From an uncultured Eggerthellaceae bacterium (GTDB lineage Bacteria > Actinomycetota > Coriobacteriia > Coriobacteriales > Eggerthellaceae): a stretch of 28,297 bases of DNA. Both the position numbers and the translations under genes were made by a program. Positions 1 through 6,736 of the stretch are shown piece after piece (position 1 is the stretch's first letter; the number at the start of each line of letters is the position of its first letter). The stretch is taken from assembly GCA_910588905.1 (NCBI GenBank), contig CAJURZ010000024.1, positions 1 to 28,297 of the forward strand, in the 5' to 3' direction. A model generated the notes under the pieces. The model was not told where the DNA came from. It did not search any database and saw only the letters and a list, made by a program, of their open reading frames with translations.

Positions 1-62
1 AGCTCATCAAGAAGATGGACGGCAAGACGCGCTTCGCGCTCTACACCACCACCGAGAACTGA
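1..62 (+). CDS. 3' end of an unidentified gene (partial)
   Basis: The frame beginning at base 3 stays open and ends with TGA at 60-62; the visible C-terminus reads LIKKMDGKTRFALYTTTEN. Only about 19 residues lie in the window, which is too little to identify a family. It runs in the same direction as the methyltransferase gene 37 bases downstream, so it is probably the preceding gene of the same operon and could be another part of the methyl-transfer pathway. That link is inference from position only. Confidence 0.6.
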   Translation, partial: LIKKMDGKTRFALYTTTEN

Positions 63-99
63 GGAGCTGACCGGAATCGTGTCTCTGGGAGGAGGTCCT

Positions 100-1170
100 A
101 TGGAGAAGATCACAGAACGCGAGAACTTCTACCGCATGGTAGAGGGCGAGGAGCCGGCTTTCATGCCCCATCAGCCTAGCCTCTTGCAGATGGTGCTGCC
201 CTCAGCCCTGGGAGACAGGGCTCCTGGTTGCGGAACGGGCTATGACTGGTTCGGCGTGCATTGGACGGAAGATCCGGATATGCCCATGATGCCCATGGTC
301 ACGCCGGGCATGGATCCGGTGCTGGAGGATATCGAGGATTGGGAAGAGGTCATCCAGTGGCCGGATCTGGATGTCATAGATTGGGAGGCTTGTGCCAAGC
401 GGGATGTGCCGGAGAAGGATCCGACGAAGATCCTCTGTGCCATGATGGTATCCGGTCCCTTCGAGAGGCTCCATGATCTCATGGGCTTCGAGGAGGCTCT
501 CTGCGCCCTCATCACGAATCCCGAGGAGTGCGAAGCGTTCTTCTCAAGGCTCTGCGATTTCAAGATAGAGCAGATCCGGCGCCTGAAGCAGTACTACGAC
601 GTGGATATGGTCCACTTCCAGGATGATTGGGGCACCCAGAACGACCTCATGTTCCAACCGGAGCTCTGGCGCAAGCTCATCCGCCCCCATGTGCAGCGGG
701 TGGTGGATGCGGCCCATGAGATGGGCGTGCTCTTCGATCAGCACAGCTGCGGGAAGATCGACCACATCGTGGGGGATGTCATCGGTATGGGGATAGACGT
801 GCTGGATCCTGTCCAGCCGGTGAATGACCTCCCCGCATGGGTGGATCAGTACAAGGATGAGGTCATCTTCATGGGCGGCTTGGATGCCCAGAACGTCATA
901 GACGATCCGAGTGCTACCGATGAGGAGATCATGGAAGAGGTCAAGTCCAAGATAGACCTCTTCGGCAAGGCCGGGGCTCGTTACATCCCCTTCGTCGTGG
1001 CTCTCACCCCCAATGTCATGAAGGCGCTGGATGACAGCTTCATCTACGGGCGCACCTTCTATAGCAGCGCCTATGCTGATGACGTGGATGCGTTCAGAGC
1101 GCAGATGGAGGCCAGGGCGGATGAGCCTCTGAAGATGGGGACGGTGCCCGGTACGGACATGAACCAATGA
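100..1170 (+). CDS. URO-D-fold corrinoid methyltransferase (MtaA/MtbA/CmuA-like)
   Basis: A 356-residue protein of the uroporphyrinogen decarboxylase superfamily branch that moves methyl groups to or from corrinoid proteins. The frame is open from a GTG at 79, but a strong Shine-Dalgarno (GGGAGGAGG, 87-95) sits five bases before the ATG at 100, so that start is preferred. Seen in the protein: a central HFQDDWG motif, then HSCG (H215, C217), which is the expected zinc-binding H-x-C, followed by the typical IDVLDPVQP stretch. No cysteine occurs after C217, so the third Cys ligand of the classical H-x-C...C set of MtaA/MtbA is missing and zinc coordination must differ. The next gene is a corrinoid protein, which fits a role as the methyltransferase that loads or unloads it. 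It is not a haem enzyme: no other haem genes are nearby. The substrate is unknown; an O-methyl compound is a guess from context. Confidence 0.88.
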   Translation: MEKITERENFYRMVEGEEPAFMPHQPSLLQMVLPSALGDRAPGCGTGYDWFGVHWTEDPDMPMMPMVTPGMDPVLEDIEDWEEVIQWPDLDVIDWEACAKRDVPEKDPTKILCAMMVSGPFERLHDLMGFEEALCALITNPEECEAFFSRLCDFKIEQIRRLKQYYDVDMVHFQDDWGTQNDLMFQPELWRKLIRPHVQRVVDAAHEMGVLFDQHSCGKIDHIVGDVIGMGIDVLDPVQPVNDLPAWVDQYKDEVIFMGGLDAQNVIDDPSATDEEIMEEVKSKIDLFGKAGARYIPFVVALTPNVMKALDDSFIYGRTFYSSAYADDVDAFRAQMEARADEPLKMGTVPGTDMNQ

Positions 1171-1210
1171 ACGGCAACGGAAGATCTCAAGGGGATGAGA
1201 GGAGTGCGCT

Positions 1211-1849
1211 ATGACCATCCTTGAGGATATCTCGAGCGCTGTGCAGCGGGGTAAGAAGAAGGAAGTGAAGCCCCTCGTCCAGCAGGCGCTGGACGAGGGC
1301 ATGGAACCTACGGTCATCCTCAATGAGGGGCTTGTGCCAGCCATGGACATCATCGGCGATAAGTTCAGTGCAGGTGAGGTGTTCGTGCCTGAGATGCTCG
1401 TGGCTGCCCGGGCCATGGCTGCCGGTACCCAGATCCTGCAGCCCTATCTTGCCGAAGAGGGCTCAGAGCCCATTGGCAAGGCTGTCATCGGTACGGTGAA
1501 GGGTGACATGCATGATATCGGGAAGAACCTCGTGCGCATGATGATCGAATCTAAGGGGTTCGAAGTGACGGACTTGGGTGTGGATGTGGGGCCTGAGCAA
1601 TTCGTGAGCTTTCTGCAGGAGCATGAGGATACGGACATCGTCTGCTGCTCTGCGCTGCTCACCACTACGATGCCCGCCATCCAAGCCACTATCGACGCCA
1701 TCAAGGCAGCGGGTCTGAGGGATTCGGTGAAGGTGATGGTGGGAGGCGCTCCCATCACCCAGGCCTTCGCCGATGAGGTGGGAGCTGACGCCTATACCGC
1801 AGATGCGGGAGCGGCAGCGGTGAAGGCTGTTGAGCTCGTGGGCGCTTGA
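1211..1849 (+). CDS. Corrinoid (B12-binding) methyl-carrier protein
   Basis: A 212-residue protein of the MtaC/MtbC/MttC type. Residues about 1-85 form the helical cap domain (LVPAMDIIG, then a run up to ILQPYL), and residues about 88-212 are the Rossmann-like cobalamin-binding domain. The key motif GTVKGDMHDIGKNL contains D99-x-H101-x-x-G104; H101 is the lower axial cobalt ligand in this family. A downstream GG loop (MVGGAPI) is also present. Length is normal for the family. It starts at ATG 1211 behind GAGAGGAG and lies 40 bases after the methyltransferase, so the two are almost certainly cotranscribed. The carrier accepts a methyl group on Co(I) and hands it to a second methyltransferase. 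No RACo-type reductive activator is seen in the window. Confidence 0.95.
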   Translation: MTILEDISSAVQRGKKKEVKPLVQQALDEGMEPTVILNEGLVPAMDIIGDKFSAGEVFVPEMLVAARAMAAGTQILQPYLAEEGSEPIGKAVIGTVKGDMHDIGKNLVRMMIESKGFEVTDLGVDVGPEQFVSFLQEHEDTDIVCCSALLTTTMPAIQATIDAIKAAGLRDSVKVMVGGAPITQAFADEVGADAYTADAGAAAVKAVELVGA

Positions 1850-2009
1850 GGAAGAACGTCCCGTTCAGACCATCATCAATTATTGAGTACGGCACAAGAT
1901 ACCCCACATGCCACGTCGACAGGGCAGGAGAAGGGAATCTAGCCTATAGCGTGAAGAGGCAGGGGTTCAAGGGGATGCCTTGCCTTATCAGAGAGAGGAA
2001 GGATGTGAC

Positions 2010-4385
2010 ATGAGCGAAGACGATTTCTACAAGACTGCTGCGGTTGTCAAGCTCGACACGCTCTCCGATGTGAATGACATCGGGAAGCCTTGGCGCTACG
2101 AGGAGGACGGCCTCACCGTTACGCGCACGAGCCCTTGGTCACCGCCGGGATGCCATCCGGTGGGATGCGGCCTCAAGCTCTACGTGAACGATGAGGGCAA
2201 GCTCGTCCGCGTAGAGGGAGATGAGAACAACCCGGTCACCCAGGGTAGGCTCTGTCCGCGGTGCATTGCGCTCAAGGACTATGTCTATAACCCCGCTCGC
2301 CTCCTGCATCCTATGAAGCGCGATCCGAAGGACCGCGGCAATGCCGATGCATGGGAGCAGATCAGCTGGGAAGAGGCCTTCGACATCATCAAGGGCGAAT
2401 ACGACCGCATCACCGATGCCTACGGTCGTGAGTCCATCGTGGTGTTCGCGGGTACCGGTCGCGAGGGTGGCACCTTCGCCCCCTATAGCACCATGTGCTT
2501 CGGTACACCGAACTTCTGCTATAGCCAATCCGGCTATGCCTGCTATACGCCGCGTCTGGCTGCCATCGCCTACATCGGCGGCACCACCTATCCGGAGTGG
2601 GATTACGCGGGCGCGCTGCCGGGCCGTTGGGATGATCCACGCTATGACCTCACCGAGGTGCTGGTGGTCTGGGGCAAGGCGCCTCTGGAGTCCAACCCGG
2701 ACGGGTTCTTCGGCCATGCGGTGGTGGATGCCATGCGCCGTGGCACGCGCCTGATCGTGATCGATCCGCGCGTCACCTGGCTGGCGGCACGCGCTGACAT
2801 CCATCTGCAGCTGCGCAGCGGTACCGACACCGCCTTGGGCATGGCCATGTGCGACATCATCATCAAGGAAGACCTCTATGACCATGATTTCGTAGAGTAC
2901 TGGTGCTACGGCTTCGAGCAATTGGCCGAGCGCGTGGCTACGATGCCTGCAGAGAAGGCGGCCGAGATCTGCGATGTGCCTGTAGAGAAGATCTACGAAG
3001 CAGCCCGCATGTACGCCACCGCCAAGCCCGCTGCCATCCAGTGGGGCCTGGCCGCTGACCAGAAGACCAATGGCATGCAGCATGGTCAGATCACCGTTGA
3101 CCTCATGGCCATCACCGGCAACTTGGACGCACCGGGCGGCCAGATCCTCCCAGGCACGGGAGCCGGTCACAACGAGGCAGGCTTTGGATTCGAGAAGGGC
3201 CTTGGCGAAGAGCTCCAGCAGAAGATGGTGGGCCTGGATCAGTATCCGGCCTACTGCATGATCATCCTGAACGCCCATGCCGACCTCATGCTGGAGGCCC
3301 TGGAGACTGGCAAGCCCTATCCCATCAAGATGGGCTTCTATGCGGGCAACAACCTCATGAGCTGCACCTCCATGGAGCCGAAGCGCTGGCACGATGCCAT
3401 CGTCAACTCTCTGGAGTTCTGCATCGGGTTCGACACGTTCATGAATCCCTCCATCGAGGCCTCCTGCGACATCTTCCTGCCGCTGAAGACCATCGCCGAG
3501 CGCGAGGGCACCGTGTTCACCCATTATGCTCCCTGCACCGTCACCGCCGGCTTCATGAACAAGGCCATCGAAGTGGGCGATTGCCTGACTGACTACGAGC
3601 TCTGCTATGAGCTGGGCCGTCGCCTGCGTCCGGAGCTCTGGGCCAACGAATTCAAGTTCCGCTCCGCTAAGGAGTTCATGGAGGCGCTGCGTCTGGGTGA
3701 GCGTCAGAACGGCGAATACTTCGACAAGGTGTCCAAGTGCGTCGTCAGCCAGATCCCGGTCGACTACTACAAGTACGAGCGCGGCGAGATGCGCACTGAC
3801 GGCGGCCCTGGCTTCGCCACCCCCACCGGCCGCATCGAGCTGTGGTCCACGGCCTTCGAGCAGTTCGGCGAGGACCCGCTGCCCTACTACGAGGAGCCCG
3901 AATTCGGTCCGGTGGATCCGAAGCTCATGGAGGAGTATCCCTTCATCCTGACCACCGGTGCCCGCACCACGGCCTTCTTCCACTCCGAGCACAGGCAGAT
4001 CCCGCGTCTGCGCGAGCTCTGCCCGAACCCGATCACCGAGATCAACCCGGAGACCGCGAAGAAGCTGGGCATCACCGACGGCCAGTGGGTCAAGCTGACG
4101 AGCCCCTTCGGCGAGTGCGTGCAGAAGGCCCGCGTCTCTGAGATCGTGGACGAGAAGACCATCCACGCTCAGCATGCTTGGTGGTTCCCCGAGGAGGACG
4201 GCAACGAGCCGAATCTCTACGGCAACTTCCGCTCCAACATCAACAACCTGCTCCCCAACTTCCATTTCGGCAAGCTCGGCTTCGGCGCTCCCAACAAGTG
4301 CCTGGTCTGCAAGGTGGAGCCCATCGCTGAGAACTACGACACCGATATGGACCTCATCTGGGATAAGTTTGGAAAGCTGGTGTAA
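2010..4385 (+). CDS. Molybdopterin-dependent oxidoreductase, catalytic subunit (DMSO reductase superfamily)
   Basis: A 791-residue catalytic subunit with bis-MGD molybdenum cofactor domains. The ATG at 2010 follows GAGAGGAAGGA and is preferred to an in-frame start at 1980. The N-terminal cluster site is unusual: C48, C53, C82 and C85, i.e. C-x4-C-x28-C-x2-C, lacking the first Cys of the standard four (position 45 is Pro). After it come a typical NPARLLHPMKR segment, a VVWGKAPLESNPDG cofactor-binding region and a C-terminal MopB domain starting near FILTTGART. There is no twin-arginine signal, so the enzyme should be cytoplasmic. The FeS subunit gene follows after two bases. Related families include pyrogallol transhydroxylase and the gut actinobacterial catechol dehydroxylases, but the sequence alone does not place it in one of them. 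The 160-base gap before it holds no other gene, and a separate promoter there is possible. Confidence 0.93.
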   Translation: MSEDDFYKTAAVVKLDTLSDVNDIGKPWRYEEDGLTVTRTSPWSPPGCHPVGCGLKLYVNDEGKLVRVEGDENNPVTQGRLCPRCIALKDYVYNPARLLHPMKRDPKDRGNADAWEQISWEEAFDIIKGEYDRITDAYGRESIVVFAGTGREGGTFAPYSTMCFGTPNFCYSQSGYACYTPRLAAIAYIGGTTYPEWDYAGALPGRWDDPRYDLTEVLVVWGKAPLESNPDGFFGHAVVDAMRRGTRLIVIDPRVTWLAARADIHLQLRSGTDTALGMAMCDIIIKEDLYDHDFVEYWCYGFEQLAERVATMPAEKAAEICDVPVEKIYEAARMYATAKPAAIQWGLAADQKTNGMQHGQITVDLMAITGNLDAPGGQILPGTGAGHNEAGFGFEKGLGEELQQKMVGLDQYPAYCMIILNAHADLMLEALETGKPYPIKMGFYAGNNLMSCTSMEPKRWHDAIVNSLEFCIGFDTFMNPSIEASCDIFLPLKTIAEREGTVFTHYAPCTVTAGFMNKAIEVGDCLTDYELCYELGRRLRPELWANEFKFRSAKEFMEALRLGERQNGEYFDKVSKCVVSQIPVDYYKYERGEMRTDGGPGFATPTGRIELWSTAFEQFGEDPLPYYEEPEFGPVDPKLMEEYPFILTTGARTTAFFHSEHRQIPRLRELCPNPITEINPETAKKLGITDGQWVKLTSPFGECVQKARVSEIVDEKTIHAQHAWWFPEEDGNEPNLYGNFRSNINNLLPNFHFGKLGFGAPNKCLVCKVEPIAENYDTDMDLIWDKFGKLV

Positions 4386-4387
4386 CC

Positions 4388-4873
4388 ATGGCGACTTACG
4401 GACTTCTATTCGATTACGAATACTGCACGAACTGCGGCTCGTGCCAGGTGACCTGCCAGGAAGAGCATGACTATCCGGTGGGCAAGACGGGCATCAAGGT
4501 GTTCGTGGACGGCCCTTGGAAGATCACCGAGGATCACTGGAACTTCAATAACTGGCCTATCGTGACCGATCTGTGCGACCTATGCGCTGATCGCACCGCC
4601 AAGGGCCGCGAGCCCATGTGCGTGCATCATTGCTTGGCCAACATCATCACCTATGGACCTGTGGAAGAGCTGGCGAAGAAGCTGGCAGAGAAGCCCAAGC
4701 AGTTCCTGGTGGTGCCCGAATTCGATCCCATCAGCGCCAAGGGTGCATTCGTCTCCAAGAACAAGAGCACCCACAAGGCAGCGCATATCGATGTTCAGGG
4801 TACGGGCAAGGCGAGCTATGCCGTGCATCGCCATGACACCAAGGTGGGCGAGATAGACGAGACAGAAGCCTAG
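4388..4873 (+). CDS. 4Fe-4S ferredoxin-type electron transfer subunit of the molybdoenzyme
   Basis: A 161-residue protein with two four-Cys sets: C13, C16, C19, C23 (CTNCGSCQVTC) and C63, C66, C78, C82 (CDLCA...CVHHC). This is the crossed arrangement of DmsB/NrfC-like dicluster subunits and allows two [4Fe-4S] clusters. The last motif lacks the usual Pro after the final Cys and has HHC instead. The protein is shorter than four-cluster DmsB types. It begins two bases after the catalytic subunit stop, so the genes are translationally coupled and the protein is its electron-transfer partner. No membrane anchor subunit follows, which supports a soluble cytoplasmic complex. The C-terminal 60 residues (basic, no Cys) are of unknown role. 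Confidence 0.93.
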   Translation: MATYGLLFDYEYCTNCGSCQVTCQEEHDYPVGKTGIKVFVDGPWKITEDHWNFNNWPIVTDLCDLCADRTAKGREPMCVHHCLANIITYGPVEELAKKLAEKPKQFLVVPEFDPISAKGAFVSKNKSTHKAAHIDVQGTGKASYAVHRHDTKVGEIDETEA

Positions 4874-4911
4874 AGGGTCAGTGGTCTTCTGAGCAGAAGA
4901 GCAAGCATACC

Positions 4912-4936
4912 GGGCCGTGCGGATGCCGTGCGGCCC
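4912..4936 (+). promoter_or_regulatory. Strong intercistronic hairpin
   Basis: GGGCCGTGCGG (4912-4922) pairs with CCGTGCGGCCC (4926-4936) around an ATG triloop: eleven base pairs, two of them G-U. There is no T-run after it, so it is more likely a partial terminator, an RNA-stability or a processing element between the molybdoenzyme genes and the FKBP gene than a full intrinsic terminator. The pairing is read directly from the sequence; the role is inferred. Confidence 0.5.
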
Positions 4937-4963
4937 AATGAGGTTCACGAGGGTAGGAGAGCC

Positions 4964-5398
4964 ATGGGTGAGAAGGTTCATACAGGCAGCGTGGTCCACA
5001 TCCTGTACAAGGGTGGCGCTAAGGGCGAGAAGATACTCGATGACCGCTCCGAAGGGGAGCCGCTGCGCGTGATGATAGGTGACATGAAGCTGCCCCGTGG
5101 CATCGAGGAAGCGCTCGTTGGCATGGAAGTGGGCCAGGAGAAGCAGCTGGAGATCCCTCCAGAGCTTGGCTATGGCGCATACCAGGAACAACTTGCCCAG
5201 TGGTATCCCAAGCATCTGATAGATGAGGGATATACCTTGAAGGTGGGTGATGTGCTGTTCCACACCAACCCTGAGGATGGCAGGCGCCAGCCAGCCTTCG
5301 TGACAGAGCTGACCGATGACAACGTGCGGATAGACTTCAACCATCCCTTCGCGGGCAAGACCCTGGATTACTGGGTCAAGCTCGTGGGAATGGACTAG
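4964..5398 (+). CDS. FKBP-type peptidyl-prolyl isomerase, SlyD-like
   Basis: A 144-residue single-domain FKBP with an inserted flap region, as in SlyD. Visible signatures are the start VHTGSVVHILYKG, the central LPRGIEEALVGMEVGQEK (residues 43-60) and PPELGYGAY (65-73), followed by the insert-in-flap segment and a closing FNHPFAGKTLDY. The last is the classical SlyD 'D-x-N-H-P-L-A-G' motif with Phe for Leu. The His-rich metal-binding tail of E. coli SlyD is absent. The ATG at 4964 has GTAGGAGA before it; an upstream in-frame start at 4928 has no ribosome site. Its place behind the molybdoenzyme genes suggests help with folding or metal insertion for that complex (inference). Confidence 0.9.
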   Translation: MGEKVHTGSVVHILYKGGAKGEKILDDRSEGEPLRVMIGDMKLPRGIEEALVGMEVGQEKQLEIPPELGYGAYQEQLAQWYPKHLIDEGYTLKVGDVLFHTNPEDGRRQPAFVTELTDDNVRIDFNHPFAGKTLDYWVKLVGMD

Positions 5399-5413
5399 AA
5401 GGGCCCGGACGCC

Positions 5414-5659
5414 ATGTGCTATCCCTGCACCCAATGCGGTCGGTGCGGCAAGTATCGGGAGGACAGCATCTTCTACACCCCTCCCGCTACCATCACCTGC
5501 TTCCAGTGCGGAGGTGAGGTGGACCCGGCTACGGGCACCTGTTCTGCCTGTGGATACGTTGCCTTCCAACCTGCCGGAGCAGGGAAAGCGCGCAGCTCAT
5601 CGCAAGAGAGAAGCCCTCAAAGGGGAAGCGAGGTGGGAACCCATGACCACACTGCTTGA
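5414..5659 (+). CDS. Small Cys-rich protein with CX2CX2CX2C and a zinc ribbon
   Basis: An 81-residue protein. Cysteines fall in two groups: C2, C5, C8, C11, which gives an even C-x2-C-x2-C-x2-C run at the very N-terminus, and C29, C32, C43, C46, a typical zinc ribbon. The tail is basic and Ser-rich with no structure obvious. It starts 15 bases after the FKBP stop and its last 17 bases overlap the start of the AAA+ gene, so the two are translationally coupled. The N-terminal group could hold an iron-sulfur cluster or zinc. I do not recognise a named family; a role as adaptor or sensor for the neighbouring ATPase is inference. Confidence 0.72.
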   Translation: MCYPCTQCGRCGKYREDSIFYTPPATITCFQCGGEVDPATGTCSACGYVAFQPAGAGKARSSSQERSPQRGSEVGTHDHTA

Positions 5660-6344
5660 TGAGATGGTCATCACCGAGGGGAACAAGGAGGCATTCGAGG
5701 CCATCCTATCCATCGGGAGGAGCCATCCGGAAGCGCAGCGGCTGTTCATCTGGGGCCCTGCGGGTTCAGGGAAGTCATCAGTGGCCTACGCGCGGGGACG
5801 AGAGAAGGATCTGCTCTCCACCCGGAGGATCATCTCCTGCCACAGCCAAGAGGTGATGGCATCGCTCAAGAGCGGCGTGAACGATGGCTTCCTGGATGAG
5901 ATAGGAGAGGTGGACATCCTGCTCTTGGACGGGTTCGAGAGCCTCTTCGCGGCCCCTGATATCGGACCGTCGTTGGCGCGGCTGCTCCTGAGTGCCCGCA
6001 ATGCCAAGGGTTTGAGCACGGTGGTCATCTCCGACGTTCCCATGGCAGAGGTGGATGGACCAGAGCTCGAAGGCGCATTGGATGGCTTTCGGCAGATCAG
6101 CGTGGAGCCGTTGGACGGGTCTGGATGGGTGGAGTTCGCCCGGCGCGTGCAGGACACGGTCCGGGGAAGCCGCGACAGTGCTCCTGTGCTCAGCGATGAT
6201 GCCTTGGCCTTCATCGCCAACGGTTTCGCCCAAGGCCCCGATGATATCCGCAACGCCGTCCGCTATCTCTTGACCCAGACAGAGGAGCCCGCAGGAAGCG
6301 AGCTAAAGGCTGAGCGGGTACGGGAGCTTCTTGGCGTCTCTTAA
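5643..6344 (+). CDS. DnaA/Hda-like AAA+ ATPase
   Basis: A 233-residue protein with a P-loop (GPAGSGKS, residues 38-45), a Walker B strand (ILLLDGF, 92-98), a sensor-1-like VVISD (127-131) and a C-terminal helical lid with PDDIRNAVRYLL. This matches the AAA+ core of DnaA and its paralogue Hda, but the DnaA DNA-binding domain IV and the oligomerisation domain I are lacking. The canonical DnaA Walker B 'DD' is D-G here. The ATG at 5643 is preceded by GAGGTGGGA; an upstream in-frame start at 5514 would lie deep in the previous gene. It is not chromosomal dnaA: length and neighbours are wrong. Because it sits in a redox-enzyme operon, it may act as a chaperone-type ATPase for enzyme maturation, or as a regulator (inference). 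Confidence 0.82.
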   Translation: MTTLLDEMVITEGNKEAFEAILSIGRSHPEAQRLFIWGPAGSGKSSVAYARGREKDLLSTRRIISCHSQEVMASLKSGVNDGFLDEIGEVDILLLDGFESLFAAPDIGPSLARLLLSARNAKGLSTVVISDVPMAEVDGPELEGALDGFRQISVEPLDGSGWVEFARRVQDTVRGSRDSAPVLSDDALAFIANGFAQGPDDIRNAVRYLLTQTEEPAGSELKAERVRELLGVS

Positions 6345-6421
6345 GGAGGGTCTGATGCCGGGAATAGGGTATCCGGCAACCCTCGTGAGAACAAGACCGA
6401 TGAAACGAGAGGAGAAGGACC

Positions 6422-6673
6422 ATGAGCGAACTGGATAGGGAAGTAGCCATCAAAGAAGAGGAGTCTGTGAAGGCTGAAGCCATCGAGCGTGAATTCGATG
6501 CGCGGGAGCATGATGATAGGGGCGTCCTGGGCGAAGTCGGCGAAGCGGCGGAGGCTGCCGAGGCCTATGGTCGCGCTGCAAGGGCGGAAGAGGCCCTTGA
6601 GGATGGCAGCGCGGTGGCACAGGTTGCTGCCGAGGATGCTGATCGCATCGGTGATGCTGCAGACAAGGCCTAA
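6422..6673 (+). CDS. Small acidic Ala/Glu-rich helical protein
   Basis: An 83-residue protein rich in Glu, Ala and Asp, with hardly any hydrophobic or aromatic residues except one Tyr. It is predicted by eye to be one or two long amphipathic or coiled-coil helices. A good ribosome site (GAGGAGAAGG) precedes ATG 6422. It is the last gene of the + strand group, followed by a hairpin terminator. I do not recognise the family. Its charge and position suggest a small partner of the complexes upstream, but nothing in the sequence shows a function. Confidence 0.62.
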   Translation: MSELDREVAIKEEESVKAEAIEREFDAREHDDRGVLGEVGEAAEAAEAYGRAARAEEALEDGSAVAQVAAEDADRIGDAADKA

Positions 6674-6707
6674 GGAAGCCTTTCTGATACCCCCCCCTTT
6701 TTTTTTG

Positions 6708-6733
6708 AGAGGCTGGGCTTCGGCTCAGCCTCT
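6708..6733 (+). terminator. Hairpin terminator at the end of the corrinoid/molybdoenzyme group
   Basis: AGAGGCTGGGC and GCTCAGCCTCT form an 11-bp stem (one G-U) around a TTCG tetraloop, followed by TTTCTC. It lies between the acidic-protein stop and the convergent activase stop. A run of eight C then nine T (6690-6706) directly precedes the stem. On the opposite strand the stem is followed by A residues, so it is a poor terminator for the activase. Confidence 0.68.
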
Positions 6734-6736
6734 TTC

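Noticed and set aside
100..1170. Haem-pathway uroporphyrinogen decarboxylase (hemE)
   Set aside because: The HSCG motif and adjacent corrinoid protein fit the methyltransferase branch; no haem genes are adjacent.
544..1416. 290-codon - strand frame opposite the methyltransferase and corrinoid genes
   Set aside because: Covers two well-supported genes and shows no domain or ribosome site; codon-bias shadow.
2139..4265. 708-codon open frame on the - strand opposite the first molybdoenzyme
   Set aside because: It mirrors a strongly supported + strand gene; such antisense frames are common in high-GC codon use, and its protein has no recognisable motif.
4580..5569. 329-codon - strand frame across the FeS subunit, FKBP and Cys-rich genes
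   Set aside because: Spans three real genes on the other strand with no motif of its own.
5643..6344. Chromosomal dnaA and a nearby replication origin
   Set aside because: No DnaA domain IV, no dnaN or rpmH nearby and no cluster of DnaA boxes recognised.
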